Shown: positions 1-11,439, counted from the stretch's first letter. The stretch is 64,000 nt of DNA from Tenrec ecaudatus (GCF_050624435.1 NC_134540.1:106049739-106113738), one strand, 5' to 3'. Notes: generated by a model from the sequence alone, not told the origin. Numbers and translations are program-made.

Positions 1-474
1 AGCTTCTGCTGCACGCTCTCCAGACTAGTCACTTCTGTCTGTCTAAACACTCCTGTGTCCGTGGGAGCAGTCAGGAGAAGAGTGGGGGCCATTTCTGAGA
101 CCCCTCCTGTAGGCAACTCTGGCTTGTGTTGGAGGGTTCTCCTTCTTGGGAATGTGAAACAGGTTGAATCCCATACTTGGACTTGACCGAGAGAACACAG
201 CCTTGGCTCTCAAGTGTGCCGTCTCACTCCACACTTAATGGCAGTGTTGTGGAATCTGTATGACAATTTGTGTTCTTCATCATTGCGCCCACACGTCACC
301 TTATTATCATTTTCTTTCCCATCAGGAAAGCCTGCGAATGTAGGACTTTATTTTAGAGTCATCCTGCTTTGTGTGTTCGTTTGTTGGTGTGACCTCTTAA
401 CCAAAGGACCCTCCCTGGGTGGACAGCAGCGGGCTTCTGTGTGAGCACAGCTCTCATTGTGCTTTGTGTCACAG

Positions 475-621
475 GGATTCTTTGAAGATGAAGATGGGAA
501 GGAGTATATTTACAAAGAACCCAAACTCACGCCTCTATCAGAAATTTCCCAAAGACTCCTTAAACTCTACTCGGATAAATTCGGTTCTGAAAATGTCAAA
601 ATGATACAGGATTCTGGCAAG
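475..621 (+). CDS. DOCK9: DOCK9 exon (DHR2 domain, first visible exon)
   Basis: This 147-bp exon encodes 49 residues, beginning [11 protein letters not shown] and ending KMIQDSGK, in phase 0 at both ends. A CACAG acceptor precedes it and a GTATGA donor follows. The sequence matches the DHR2 region of the zizimin (DOCK-D) subfamily of Rho GTPase exchange factors, which catalyse GDP release from CDC42. Earlier exons lie left of the window. The next exon (3052) continues the same protein in frame. I assign DOCK9 rather than DOCK10 or DOCK11 from the C-terminus of the last exon and from my recollection of the family; an alignment would settle it. No stop or frameshift is present, so the gene looks intact. 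Confidence 0.93.
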
Positions 622-727
622 GTATGATCATGTTTGGATAAGTGCCATAGCAATGCCATAATTTGTTATTGATTATGTGTGATTGGTCCTGTACTATCCA
701 CTCATGTGCATCCAAAGCAAAACAAAA

Positions 728-836
728 ATCCCTACAAACTCACGATCATCAAGTCAGTTCTGACTCACTGTGACCCTGTGGGACAGGACAGAAAGGCTTC
801 TGTGGGTCTGCCAACCTGTAAATCTTTACGGACGTG
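728..836 (-). repeat. AfroSINE fragment
   Basis: The reverse complement matches the 3' half of the tRNA-derived SINE: the GACTCACTGTGACCCTGTGGG block (minus-strand form of the TATGAGTCGGAATCGACTC tail), followed by the middle segment. The tRNA head is missing. Confidence 0.75.
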
Positions 837-847
837 ATTGTTGTTGC

Positions 848-1115
848 TAGGTGCTATCAGGTCAGTTCCAACCCAGAGCGACCCTGTGCGTGACAGAACG
901 AAACCCTGCTCGGTCCTGCGCCATCCTCACAACTGTTCCTATATGTGAGCCCATTGCTGCAGCCACTGTGTCAGTCCATCTTCTGGAGGGCCTGCCTCTT
1001 CTCTGCTGCCCCTCCACTTTGCCAAGCATGATGTCCTTCTCGAGGGCCTGATCGCTCCTGACACCGTGTCCCAAGCACTTATGACGTCGTTTCACCGTCC
1101 TGGCCTCTGAGGAGC
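848..1115 (-). mobile_element. RTE LINE 3' end, antisense
   Basis: The minus strand (1095 down to 862) is open for 77 codons and contains LEKDIMLGKVEGQQRRGRP, RRWTDTVAAAM and FRSVTHRVAL. These are the C-terminal residues of the RTE-type reverse transcriptase polyprotein found in afrotherian LINEs. It is a 5'-truncated insertion inside a DOCK9 intron, antisense to the gene. The same protein end is seen at 24.3 kb and 34.3 kb. Confidence 0.85.
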
Positions 1116-1247
1116 CATCTGGCGGTGCTTCTTCCGAGACAGATGGGTTTTAAAAGCCATGCTTCCTTTGGTTTCAGCAGAATGGAGTTCGCACTTAGTC
1201 CAGGTCTCTTCCTGATTGCAATAACATTTGAGTAAATTCATCCTTAC

Positions 1248-1462
1248 CTGGCTAAGGAGGTTGGTAGTGTATACGTTAAAGCATTCAACTACTAACCAAA
1301 AAGGCAGTAGTTTCAACCCACCAACTTCTCCCCTGGAGACAGTGAGCTGTCTTCTTCAGTAGAGATTTACCGTCTTATAAACTCTGTGGGGGCAGTTCTC
1401 TTCCGTCCTCCAGGATTGCGGTGAGTTGGAATCGACTCGACATTCATGGGTTTTGATCTCTT
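1248..1462 (+). repeat. AfroSINE, near full length
   Basis: A diverged tRNA-like head (GGAGGTTGGTAGTG), the CTACTAACCAAAAAGGC/TTTCAACCCACC B-box region, and the tail GAGTTGGAATCGACTCGACA are all present in order. The copy is about 215 bp. Confidence 0.8.
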
Positions 1463-1464
1463 TG

Positions 1465-2290
1465 ATGTTGTCTAATATAATTTTCTTGGACAGTGGTCTG
1501 ACTCATGGTACTTCCCCACACCCCCACCCCACAGTCATGCTCTGTATGACTGGTTGTTTGTGAGATGCTTCTACAGAAGAACAGATGGCCAGGCAGAGAG
1601 ACAGACAAAGGAAGGAACCAGCCAGCACATTGGTGGGAGGGAGATGGATTTTATGCTTTGTGAGGCTCCCTTCTCCATATCATGTTCTCAGCCTGCACAC
1701 CGGCCCTGGCCATCCACATGGCCTCCTGTCTTCAGCAGCTCCTCAGGAAGCTGTGTGTCTCATGACCACTTGAAACACCGGCATAGAGAGAGCGCCTTTT
1801 CCCTGCCTTGAAAATGCTCCTCGGAGTCAGCCTTTCCTGGTGCTGCGCATCCTGCCTTTCCCCAGCACTCAGATTGAGAGCGATCCCTCATCACTCCCTT
1901 TCTTTCCTCGGCCTGCCTGTGGGGTTCTCATGAGCGCACGTAGTTTCCTGGGGGCTCTGCTTTTTCTCCAGAGAAGACATTATGCACAGAGCGCTAGGGA
2001 GGGACAAAGAAAGGGGCAGGTATCTGACTGGTGCGTTCCAGATGCAGGCAAGAAGGGGCTGGTGGTCCCACGTGAAGCCTGCAGCATCTCAGCCCAAGTA
2101 ATTGTCCTGTGTCTGCTTCATCCCCGCTCATTGATTTCTGTGCAGACTGCTCAACCCACTCAAGCTTATCCCAGCCCATTTCTCTAGAGCACTCCTATGG
2201 GACAGGGCCTGGGGCTGGGTACCACCACCCAGACAGACACTTTCAGCCACTCACCACATGTTCAGCCCCATGCCTCACCCCGTCACGCTC
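1465..2290. other. Intron sequence without recognised features
   Basis: No repeat family or exon was recognised. The open frames here lack splice context and resemble no family I know. Confidence 0.5.
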
Positions 2291-2295
2291 ATCTT

Positions 2296-2395
2296 TAAAT
2301 GAAACAACTTATTGTCATCGAGTCAATTCGGACACATTGCAACCCTCACCCTAAGAACTGAAAATGCCGGTCCTCTCGGGCTGCTGAGGCGAACC
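2296..2395 (-). repeat. AfroSINE 3' fragment
   Basis: TTGTCATCGAGTCAATTCGG is the minus-strand form of the SINE tail. Only about 100 bp remains and the head is absent. Confidence 0.65.
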
Positions 2396-2702
2396 CACAC
2401 AAGCCTTGTTGGTACTGTCTTGTGGGCCCGTGGCTTTTCACTTTATCCACACCGCCGAGTCAGGGATCCCACTGCTGGGTGCCCCTGTCTTCTGCAAAGT
2501 CATTAAAATCTCTAATTCACTTTGCTTCCAGTTCTCTTCTGCATCCTTCTTCACCCTTAACAGTAGCACAAGGGACCAGGGTTAGCACAGGGGCCTGGGC
2601 CAGCTTTCCAGGGCGACTTTAACGCTTTCCGGCCTGCTTGCCTGCTGTCTTAAGACCTGTGTACTTCCTACTCCACATTATTTGGCTCCACTGTGTCTCT
2701 TT

Positions 2703-2862
2703 TGGGAGCCTTGGTGGTGTCGTGGGTTACTCACCGCCAGGCTGTCTGCTCACATACAGATTTACAGTCCCTGCAGCCCACAAGGGGCAGATCTTCTTTA
2801 GTCTGTCTGGTAGCGAGAAGTCAGAATTGACTCGCTGGCAGTGAGTTTGGTTTGGTTTGGGT
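2703..2862 (+). repeat. AfroSINE with internal deletion
   Basis: It starts GGGAGCCTTGGTGGTGTCG and ends TCAGAATTGACTCGCTGGCA plus GTTTGGTTTGG. At about 160 bp it lacks part of the middle segment. Confidence 0.85.
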
Positions 2863-3051
2863 ATATGTATTTGAAACCGAGTAAGCAAAATAATATACTG
2901 TTGAATCTTAGAAGTCGGTTATATGGGTGTACCCTCTACCTCTCCTCCCTCCCCCTGAAAAGCTCCGTTAGGAAACTGTTGCCCCGCTTCTGCAGGGTTG
3001 AAAGTTTTCCTAAAATAGCATCCATCCTCAGTGTCGCTTGTTCGTCTGCAG

Positions 3052-3262
3052 GTCAACCCTAAGGATCTGGATTGCAAATACGCGTATATCCAGGTGACCC
3101 ACGTGATCCCGTTCTTCGACGAAAAAGAACTGCAGGAGAGGAAAACGGACTTCGAGAGATCGCACAACATCCGGCGCTTCATGTTTGAGATGCCCTTCAC
3201 GCAGACGGGGAAGCGGCAGGGCGGGGTGCAGGAGCAGTGCAAGCGGCGCACCGTGCTCACCG
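3052..3262 (+). CDS. DOCK9: DOCK9 exon (DHR2 domain)
   Basis: This 211-bp exon encodes [18 protein letters not shown] through KRRTVLT and ends after the first base of an Ala codon that is completed by the next exon. The acceptor is TCTGCAG and the donor is GTACGC. It includes [19 protein letters not shown] and [18 protein letters not shown], strongly conserved blocks of DOCK-D DHR2 domains that form part of the CDC42-binding surface in the known family. The reading frame runs on past the donor into the intron, but the in-frame join to position 9629 restores the family sequence, so the donor at 3263 is well supported. Confidence 0.95.
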
Positions 3263-3483
3263 GTACGCGCACGCCTCTCTCCGCCACACCCCGCCTGCCC
3301 ACTGCTGTTTCCATCCGCCCAGCGCTTGCTTTTTCATATTCTTGTAGTCTCTGTTCTGTAAGCACCTGCCCATTTAAAATCATACATGGAAAGGCGGTTC
3401 CTCTTTGAAACACCAGGTGAATGAATAGACCCTCTTCCCCTAGGAAGCGTTTGCACAGAATTTCAAGCACTTTACAGAAATCT

Positions 3484-3560
3484 TTATGGCCCTCTCTCCC
3501 GGGGCCAGAGGGTCACTATGAGTGGGAGTCAGCTCGATGGCAGTGAGCTTGGTGTGTAGG
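3484..3560 (+). repeat. AfroSINE 3' end fragment
   Basis: Only the tail block (GGTCACTATGAGTGGGAGTC, GCTCGATGGCAGTGAG) is present. Confidence 0.6.
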
Positions 3561-3702
3561 GCCATGGCGCCCGGGTGAAGGATCCTTGCGCACAACCCTG
3601 CTCAGCAGAGCCACCGTGCGGCGCATCTGTGTGGCGCAGGTTATGTAGCCTGGCCCCGTGGGTTGGTTTTAGGCCGAGTGGTGCATGGCTCGTGCGCGTG
3701 TG

Positions 3703-3893
3703 TGGAAGCCCCGGTGATGTAGGGGATTACAGGGGAGCTGTTCACCCCAAGGTCAGCTCAGCAGTTCAAACCCACAAGCTGTTGCAAGTGAAAGAAAGAT
3801 GAAGCCGAGGCTTTCTATTCCTGCAAAGATCTAGTCTTGGAAACCCCCAGGGGCCGCTGTGGGGCAGAATTGACTCAATGACCTTGAGTTTGG
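3703..3893 (+). repeat. AfroSINE
   Basis: The head GAAGCCCCGGTGATGTAG, the B-box region GCAGTTCAAACCCACAAGC and the tail GCAGAATTGACTCAATGACC are in order. The segment before the tail is shortened. Confidence 0.85.
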
Positions 3894-4279
3894 TAAGCGA
3901 GGCCCCTCCCACCTCATTGCTGATGGAAGCTGGCCAACCTCAGCTCAACGCCTGCCAGACCAGGAAGCCGTCAGAGGTTGGCCAGAGGTGTTCATTGGTC
4001 CTTTGTCCCTGTGTAATCATGGAGAACCTATTCTTAGAAGTGTGTTTTTCCAGTTCCAAACAAGTGTAGAATCTTCTGGGAGTGATCTTTACCTTCTTGA
4101 GAAAGGCTGACCCATCTACTCTGAAGGCAGGGCCAGCAGTGTAAACTAGAGTAGCCTGAAGTGGAGCTCTCTCGGCTTCCATTGCTTAAGGGACACTGGC
4201 AAGGCGCTGGATTGTAGGCTAGGCTGACCTCTTGATATTGAATTCACACTGAGTCAAATCTCAATAAAAGAGAACATAA

Positions 4280-4600
4280 TTCCTACATTATATATATGCG
4301 TGTGTGCATACACATAATGTATATGTGTATATATTTGCCTTTTTAGTTGCAATTTATGCACGTGTGTGTATATACGTATATATACATGTGTATAAAATAC
4401 ATCTATATGTATATAATACATCCATATGTATATAATACATAATATATACATACATGTATGTATACACACAAATAAACATATGAATGGGTAAGTTATATCT
4501 CAAGAATAAAATAATGCCTACATTTCATGTATATATGCATGTGTGTATATCTATAATGTAGGTATGGGTATATATGTAATTATAAACGATATTAGAACAG
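4280..4600. repeat. TA/TG-rich low-complexity tract
   Basis: Mixed TATATA, TGTGTA and CATATG repeats run for about 320 bp. The 71-codon minus-strand frame here (rich in Tyr, Ile and His) is an artefact of this composition. Confidence 0.85.
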
Positions 4601-4646
4601 CATATCCCAGGGAAGATTTTACCCTTCCTTGTGAGGGGATTGTGAA

Positions 4647-4853
4647 GCCCTGGTGGTGTCTGGTTATGACTTGAGATGCTAACTGCAAGGTCAGCAGTGG
4701 GAAAGCACCATCCATTCTAAGGAAGAAAGACGAGGCTTTCTACTCCCACAGAGAGTTGCAGTCTCAGGCACTCACGGGGCCAGTTCTACCCTGTCCCATA
4801 GGGCTGCTCTGAGTCACCATCAACTCTGTGAGGGTTTTGTTTGGTTTGGTAAG
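4647..4853 (+). repeat. AfroSINE, near full length
   Basis: It starts GAAGCCCTGGTGGTGTCTGG, has GCTAACTGCAAGGTCAGCAG, and ends CTGAGTCACCATCAACTCTG with GTTTGGTTTGG. Confidence 0.88.
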
Positions 4854-5127
4854 GGGATTGAGACAAAAATGTAAATGTAAAAGGTAAGAAGAAAAATTAA
4901 AGAGACCCTGCTCCAGCTTTCAGAATAATAAGGCAACATTTGTAAAGCATAAATAGCACTCACCTCACAAACAGGGACCCTCCTCATCCCTAATTGGTTT
5001 CATAGTCTAATTCTGATGCACACCTGTCACAAAGTTGTACTAAAGATAATGACATTTCCAGGTGGAATCATTTTATGGAAATTATCAGTTTATGGTGCGT
5101 TACCTATCTGTACAGCTGTGATGACTT

Positions 5128-5330
5128 GATGGTTGATTCCTTGACTCAAACATTATCAGTGGGCTGTCCCAGGACTGGCAGCATCAGCATCAGCTGGGAA
5201 CTTGTTAGACAAATCTCGGGCCCAGCCCCAGACTTGCTGGAGTCTTCAGCTCTGTGGGTGGGGCCCAGCCTTGGTGTTTTAACAAGCTTTCAGGCAATGC
5301 TAGTGCACGCTCCCGTTTAAGAACCTCTTA
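5128..5330 (+). mobile_element. Ancient hAT (Charlie-type) non-autonomous DNA transposon
   Basis: The order of GGCAGCATCAGCATCAGCTG, GGAACTTGTTAGA, a GGGCCCAGCCCCAGA block and TTTTAACAAGCTTTCAGGCA matches the old eutherian MER1-type hAT elements. I cannot name the exact subfamily without a library search. Confidence 0.65.
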
Positions 5331-5624
5331 AACTAAGCCGAGTTCACTGCTGAGTCAAGGTCTGGATTGTGTTTGTCTGTTAAGTTAGCATATACCTTCA
5401 GAAGCCTTACCACTGGCTGCTTTTTCTAATCACATTTTCATTAATATAATTTACCAAATTTGGTACAGATTTAATAACGAACTTGAATGAAACTGCGTGT
5501 GTCAGAACAGAAGCGTTCAAAGAACCAGAATCCATCCGACTGACCAGAGGAGGCACATATGATGCTGGCCCTAGGGAGTCAGCCACAGGACCTGGAAGGG
5601 GCAGTGCAGAGAGTCTCACAGACC

Positions 5625-5745
5625 AGGCCAAAGCCCTCTGTGTGACCTTAACAGAAGCCTCCTGGGGCCTTAGCTTCCTTGTGTATACCATGAGAATTAG
5701 GATAGCCACCTGTCTCTGCTGTATAGCTCTGGAAACGAACCAGGG
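5625..5745 (+). repeat. MIR SINE
   Basis: The order GTGTGACCTTAACAGAAGCC, then GGCCTTAGCTTCCTTGTGTA, then ATGAGAATTAGGATAGCCACC, matches the conserved MIR core. Confidence 0.65.
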
Positions 5746-5749
5746 CTGT

Positions 5750-7040
5750 ACTTCAGGGGTTGAGTTCTCTCTCTCCGTGTCAGAGACCCTGGTTTGCCGA
5801 CTAGCCAAGTACAGCCACTCCTCTGTCAGGAGAGACTTGCTTATTGCTGTGATGCTGAGCCATAACTGTGGAGCTTCCAGATGTCTTGGACTAGGAAGAA
5901 AGACCTGGCAGTCCATTTCCAAACTACCTGCCAGTGAAAAATCTATAGACCAGGACAGTCACTTTGTACATGGGCCACTGTGGACCTGCTGGGCAGCAGC
6001 TATAGGAAACAACACCCATCATTGAGCACCATGTCTTTGAGGCCGATGCTGAGGCAAGGGGGTTAAGGTACAACAAAACACAAGATGTAGTGGTTGTCCT
6101 GAAGATCTTAAATGATGTAAAGGTGAGCTACCTGTGCATCATAACAATTCAAAGAAGGGGTTATAAGGGTGCTACTAAAAATAAAGCATGTAAACTCTGT
6201 CAACTTCTAGTTAAAGATCCACAGACTAGGATAGTCTCAGAAAGACTTTGAACTTGAGGTTTGCCCTGGGGTTATTAATCCCTTCAGTTCTTCCTCCCAT
6301 TGCTTCGATTCACCATCTGACCCTTGGCCTTCCAAGAAATAGGAAAGCACTGGCCTATTCCACCCGGAACCTGGCTGAGTGTCACTTCGGTGGGGTGGTT
6401 CCCTTAGCCAGCTTGCCGCCATTGTAGAAACCTTCCAACACTGCATACTTATGCTCCTTGCTCAGGTTTAAATTTATCAGCTTGCCCAATCTGATCTCCA
6501 CTTTCCCTTCTTACTGGGCCCAGGATGTCTCTTCCTGGTCACTTTGCTCAGATCCTCCTGGTCCGGACCAAAGGCTCATCTTTTGCCAGTGACTTGGCTT
6601 GGAAATCCCTCCTGCCCCCGACACCTTACCGTCCATCTAGCCTGAACACAGTCCGCCATCCACACTTACCAGGCGCCTTATCTCCATTCTCCTTCCTAAA
6701 GGACTGCCGCTGCCAAATGGGGGCTTTTTATTATTAGCGCAGTGGCTGCACAGTCAGTTCCCTGACTCGCCATTTTCCAGGGCCTATTAGCTCTTTCATT
6801 CAGGCAACAATCGGTTCAGTAATTCAACGTAACTGTTGAGCACAGCCTCCGGGTGTCGTCTATTAGCAAAACACAGGTCTCCCTGCCCTTCTGCAGCTGT
6901 CTGCCCGGCCAGAGGAGCACAGTGGGTAAAGCGACCCTGGGTCTGCAGAGATTCCACCGAGCTTTTTGTTCCTTCTCCATGAACGCTTTGAACCCTTCTC
7001 ACAAGTATTCAGCGGCAAAAGGAGAAGGGGGTTGGGGGCT
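5750..7040. other. Intron sequence without recognised features
   Basis: There are long overlapping frames on both strands near 5.4-6.0 kb (up to 180 codons), but no family resemblance, and splice context is absent. I treat them as chance frames. Confidence 0.5.
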
Positions 7041-7439
7041 CGAGTGACCGTTGCCATGGGCCGTGGGGGGAACCTCATCAAGGAGGTGGTGCTGAGTGGA
7101 GAGGTGAAGGAGGCGCCCATCGGCAAGGAGAACAAGCCGCAGTACAGACACTTCAGCCTGGGAGTGTGTGCACCCGATGGGTCCAGGGACTAGAACAGCG
7201 TGAGGGCAGGGAGGGAGAGCGACAGAGTGGAAGCCAACGAGGAAGGTGGCAAGGGGCTGGCTGGTGGCAAGTTCCTTGTAGGCGCTGAGTGGGCTCTGAG
7301 TTCCCTCGGAGTACTCATTTAATTCTCTGCTTCTTGACCTTAACGGTGATCACACCAGCCGTCCCCGGAGCAGAGACTCAGCATTTTCCAGAGTGAAGGA
7401 GTTTGTTTCCCTCTCTGAGGCAATGGTGATGCCACACAA

Positions 7440-7650
7440 TAAAAAGCCAAACCAACTGCCCGCGAGTCGATTCTGACTCATAGTGACCTCGAAGGCAGAG
7501 TAGAACTGGTCCCAAGGGTTTCTGAGACTGTCAAGCCTTAGGGGAGTAGAGAGCTTCCTCTCTCCAAGGGAGAGGCTGGTGGAGTTGAACCGCTGTCCTT
7601 TGGGTAGCAGCCCAACAGGTAAGCCCCTGTGCCAGTGACTGTCAGGTAAT
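7440..7650 (-). repeat. AfroSINE, near full length, antisense
   Basis: The reverse-orientation tail (GTCGATTCTGACTCATAGTGACC), GGTTTCTGAGACTGTCAAGCC middle and GTTGAACCGCTGTCC B-box region are all visible. Confidence 0.85.
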
Positions 7651-8484
7651 CTGTAGTCAGCATGGGTTTTGACCTGGCTATTGGCATCGCCAAGGCACGC
7701 CTCCCTTCCAAATGAAAGCGAAGCGGAACTCCCCATCGAGTGCTTCTGTAAAGGATGCTCAAATGCACTGTAGATCGATTGTCGCCTCCGTGCCAGAGAA
7801 GCAGAAATGTCTGCTTCTGGACACATTGTGAAAGGACCCTAAAAATTCTTAAGGATTCATTCATCTCGGTTCTGCTGATTAAAAACAGTTTGTCTGTCTG
7901 TGAAAACCACAAGGAAATATAAGATGTGAACCCTTGAACTTCGGTAGATGAAACACTTAGTGGCCAGAACGGGACGAGTTTGTGTCCAGGGAGGCCACAT
8001 CTGGCTGAACTGTCTCCAGTTTTGCTTCAACCTGTGATCGGCCCCCCGGAACCTGTGCTTCCTGGGAAGCTGGCAGTGGCTTGCGTTCTGTGCTAAGTCC
8101 TTCCCGAGTAAAGTCCCCACAGCCTCTTTCCACGCAGCCGCGGGTTGAGCTTTAAGCAAGCCCATCGTACTTGTACGTGTTAAAATCTAAAGTGAGTTTC
8201 ACCCACTGGGGGGAAATGAATCTGTATGAATGGGAGTGCAAATGGCTGTACAACTGGAAATAGTCAGTTAACAATCACGGCCGGGTGCCTGCCCCAGTGC
8301 TGCGGGGCATATTCCCAACAACCCCCGCACAAGAAAATGAAAACAAAAAGGCCTTACGTGCGAGGAGGCACTGGGGGAGGAGGGCGTCGAAAGCCTGTGG
8401 CAGGCAAAATTGGAACTCAAAGATCATGGAAAATGTGCACCGACTCTTTGAAGCCCCCTTGCAATCGTACGTGTCTGCTTCGCT

Positions 8485-8660
8485 CACGCACTCCCTGACA
8501 GCCAGGTGATTCCAACTCGTGGCAACCCCGCGGCAGAACTGCCCCTGTGAGCTCCTGAGCCTGTCACACTGCATGGGAGGGGAACGTGTCGCCTCCCTCC
8601 TGTCGAGTGGCTGGTGACTTTGAAACGCTGCCCTTGTGAGGAGCAGGCAGGCTGCCTGCA
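8485..8660 (-). repeat. AfroSINE, antisense
   Basis: ATTCCAACTCGTGGCAACC (tail) is followed by the CTGTCGAGTGGCTGG and TTTGAAACGCTGCCC blocks. The terminal head is worn. Confidence 0.75.
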
Positions 8661-9380
8661 TGTCTGTTAGTAAATGTGTGTTACATGAGGACATCGTACC
8701 GCTGTAGACGTCGTGGAAAGCAACAAGAGAGACAGGTGAAATCAGAGTCAAATAAGAACCTGATGTTTTCGTCTCTTTTTAAACTACTCCTTCAGCGGTG
8801 ATATGGTCAGAGAGCTTATTGTGATACATAGCAATAGTCATTGGTTTTAAGTAAAAGAATAAAAGGTAAGGTTTTTCATTCGTTGCTGTACGTATCTAAA
8901 AACAACTTTATTGTTAGAGTGACAACTTGTGGATTTCTTGTTCCTGAAACACTTGGCATGGAAATATTTTATATGACTCATTATTGTTCACTGATTTCTC
9001 AGATTTGTACAGACTTTGTGTACAGCATCTGAAGTGGCTCTAGGCAAGATAATTAGTTTTCTGGAGAATATACTTATGGAACCATTTTCTAGACCCAGTC
9101 TGTTACGTGATCTCTCGGAACAGTTTTTTCTGTTTAATTTTTCTGTTTTCAAAGCCAGTATACCTACTAGTTCATTCACTTCTCACCACAGCTCCCCAGG
9201 AGGGGAGGGCTCGTAAGGACCTGAAAATGGAGCAAGAAATGATAAGTGACTTAATTCAAAGATGTGCTTTTACATTAGAGGCATCACAGGGACCCAACTC
9301 TCCACGTGGCCCAACCTGCCTTTAAACATGGTTGCACGGTCGTAAAAGATGTGGCAACATGGTGGTTCCACAGACTATTC
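8661..9380. other. Intron sequence without recognised features
   Basis: No exon, RNA gene or repeat family was recognised between the SINE at 8.5 kb and the MIR at 9.4 kb. Confidence 0.5.
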
Positions 9381-9384
9381 GAGT

Positions 9385-9530
9385 GTGACTTCAGTCGGCC
9401 CTGGGTCCTTCATCTGTCAAATGGGCGTAATAAGCTTAGCAATTAATTGTACCCAAAGGATTGAGGAAATAGTGCGTGTAGGGTGTTCAGCCTAGTGCCA
9501 AGCCCACAGGAAGCACTCAATTAAAGCCAT
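9385..9530 (+). repeat. MIR SINE
   Basis: The order TCCTTCATCTGTCAAATGGG, then CGTAATAA, then GGATTGAGGAAATAGTGCG, then AGCACTCAATTAAA, is the MIR core and 3' region. It lies just upstream of the DOCK9 exon at 9629. Confidence 0.85.
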
Positions 9531-9628
9531 TAGTGATAGCAAAGGGGTCAGTCTTTAATTAGAGTATGGTACTAAGTTTATTGCACTGTGCAGACAGGGG
9601 ACTAACACTGGCTCTCGCCCCTCCACAG

Positions 9629-9819
9629 CCATACACTGCTTCCCATATGTGAAGAAGCGGATCCCCGTCATGTACCAGCACCACACCGACCTGAACCCCA
9701 TCGAGGTGGCCATTGATGAAATGAGCAAGAAGGTGGCCGAGCTCCGGCAGCTGTGCTGCTGCGCAGAAGTGGATATGATCAAGCTCCAGCTCCAGCTCCA
9801 GGGCAGCGTGAGCGTCCAG
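9629..9819 (+). CDS. DOCK9: DOCK9 exon (DHR2 lobe B/C)
   Basis: This 191-bp exon has a CTCCACAG acceptor and a CAG/GTGAGC donor. It completes the split Ala codon and encodes IHCFPYVKKRIPVMYQHH, NPIEVAIDEMSKKVAEL and the LQGSVSVQ segment. In DOCK-family structures the loop around this last segment and the start of the next exon acts as a nucleotide sensor that expels Mg-GDP from the GTPase (family knowledge, not visible here). A run of three cysteines (RQLCCCAEVDM) sits where I recall serines in other mammals; this is probably a lineage substitution. Translation past the donor gives unrelated intron sequence. Confidence 0.95.
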
Positions 9820-10326
9820 GTGAGCGCAGGTGCCGGGGGAAGGGCAAGCCTGGGCACCTTGGGAAATATCCAGATAGCCAGACCAGTGAGGCCTAGTTTA
9901 GGGAGGCCCTGGGGTCTCCCCTGGTGATCTTCGATGTCTTTCAGTTAAGTCACAGGGCGAGTAGCCCCAGGGACCCCCACCTAGAAGATTTCTTTCTGTC
10001 ACTAAGCTGTCTGCTAGCCATGAGCCAGACCTCCATCGTAACTTGATGTTTCAGTAATTTACAACTCCATGGGTCAGCATCAGTTCAGTGGCAGTGGGTT
10101 TGAATTTGTGGAGGGTCCTGGTCAGAAACATCCAGACTCTGCTTGTTAGAAAGTATGATTAGCAGTAAGTTGCCTTAAACGACTGCATCTGGAAAAAGTA
10201 CCTGAAGGATCCTTCTGTTGATGGTATTTGTTGAAGAAATTCTTCACTTTTAACTAGCCCAATTAGCTTTTCCTTGATGGGTAGCAATTTTGTGTCCTTT
10301 TAAGAAATCTGTTGTTCCTATTCTAA

Positions 10327-10532
10327 GAAACCCTGGTGGTGTAGTGGGTTATAAGTTGGCTGCTAACTGCGAGATCAGCAGTTCAAACCCATTAGTGGCT
10401 CAGAGGGAGGAAAAAGAGGCTTTCTGCTTCTGGAAAGAGTTCCAGTCTTGGAAACCCACGGGGCAGTTCTACTCTGTCCTACAGGGTCGCTGTGAGTCAG
10501 AATCGACTTCAGGGGCAATGAGTGTGGTTTGG
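10327..10532 (+). repeat. AfroSINE, near full length
   Basis: A good example of the family: GAAACCCTGGTGGTGTAGTG head with A-box, GCAGTTCAAACCC B-box, CAGTCTTGGAAACCCACGGG middle, and TCAGAATCGACTTCAGGGGC tail. Confidence 0.92.
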
Positions 10533-10789
10533 TGCCTACTGTAAGGTCCCAAGATGATCATCTTCCTGTCTTCCTCCATCCCACACTGGATTTTCATTTG
10601 GCGTCTGAAAGAGTTCCCCATTGATTGACAAGCTCGCCCTGGATTTAAGTACACACTACACAGATATGTTCAGTTTGTGGACCTCCATCTAGTTATACAT
10701 GTATGGTACATCTACTTTGTGTTTGCATATTATATACTTCAGTAAAAAATCTTTTTTTAAAGGATTTTGATTTCCTAGATAACTAAACT

Positions 10790-10905
10790 CAAAACACCAA
10801 ACTCAGTCATCAAGTTGATTCCGATTCATCAAGTTGAACCCTATAGAGCGGGCCAGAACTGCATCTGTATCTCTTTATGGGACTAGTAAGCCCCATCCTT
10901 TTCCT
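10790..10905 (-). repeat. AfroSINE 3' fragment, antisense
   Basis: AAACTCAGTCATCAAGTTGA and TGATTCCGATTCATC match the reverse tail. The head is absent. Confidence 0.75.
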
Positions 10906-10943
10906 GAATCCTAAGTAATTAGCAAATGTGAAATCATGTCCCA

Positions 10944-11150
10944 GGAGTCCTGATGATGTACTGGGTTATTGGTCTGCTAAACACAAAGTCATCAGTTCTA
11001 AACCCCCAGCTGCTCCACAGGAGAAAGAAGAGGTTTTCTCCTCCTCTAGAGTTACAGTTTTTAAGACCCACAAGGTTAGTTCTGCTCTATCCCATGGGAA
11101 CGCTATGAGTCAGAATCAACTCAGTGGCAGCAAGTTGGGTTTTTAAATTT
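10944..11150 (+). repeat. AfroSINE, near full length
   Basis: It starts AGGAGTCCTGATGATGTACT and ends CTATGAGTCAGAATCAACTC plus GTGGCAGCAAGTTGGGTTTTT. It lies head-to-tail with the antisense fragment just before it. Confidence 0.88.
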
Positions 11151-11439
11151 TGTTTTGTTTAAATCACATCCCACCAGAGGCCATTAGGTTTGTTTCGTTA
11201 TTGGTATTTTATGGGTTTAAAAATAATCCTAGCACAGTTTCATATACCTATATACACAAGAGGGCTGAAAAAAAACCCTTGTGGACAAAAGTCTATTATT
11301 GCCTCATTCCATTTATCCACAAACTTTTTGAAGACTCCTACTATGCATAGTTCTTATTTCCTTTTCTGTTTCTGAGTACTTAAGGAGATATTAATGAATG
11401 ATACGTAGAACACTGTAACACATTGGCTTTTTTCAGCAG

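Noticed and set aside
5407..6025. Overlapping 171- and 180-codon frames on opposite strands
   Set aside because: There is no recognisable domain, the strands are mirror shadows, and an old MIR and hAT repeat overlap or adjoin them.
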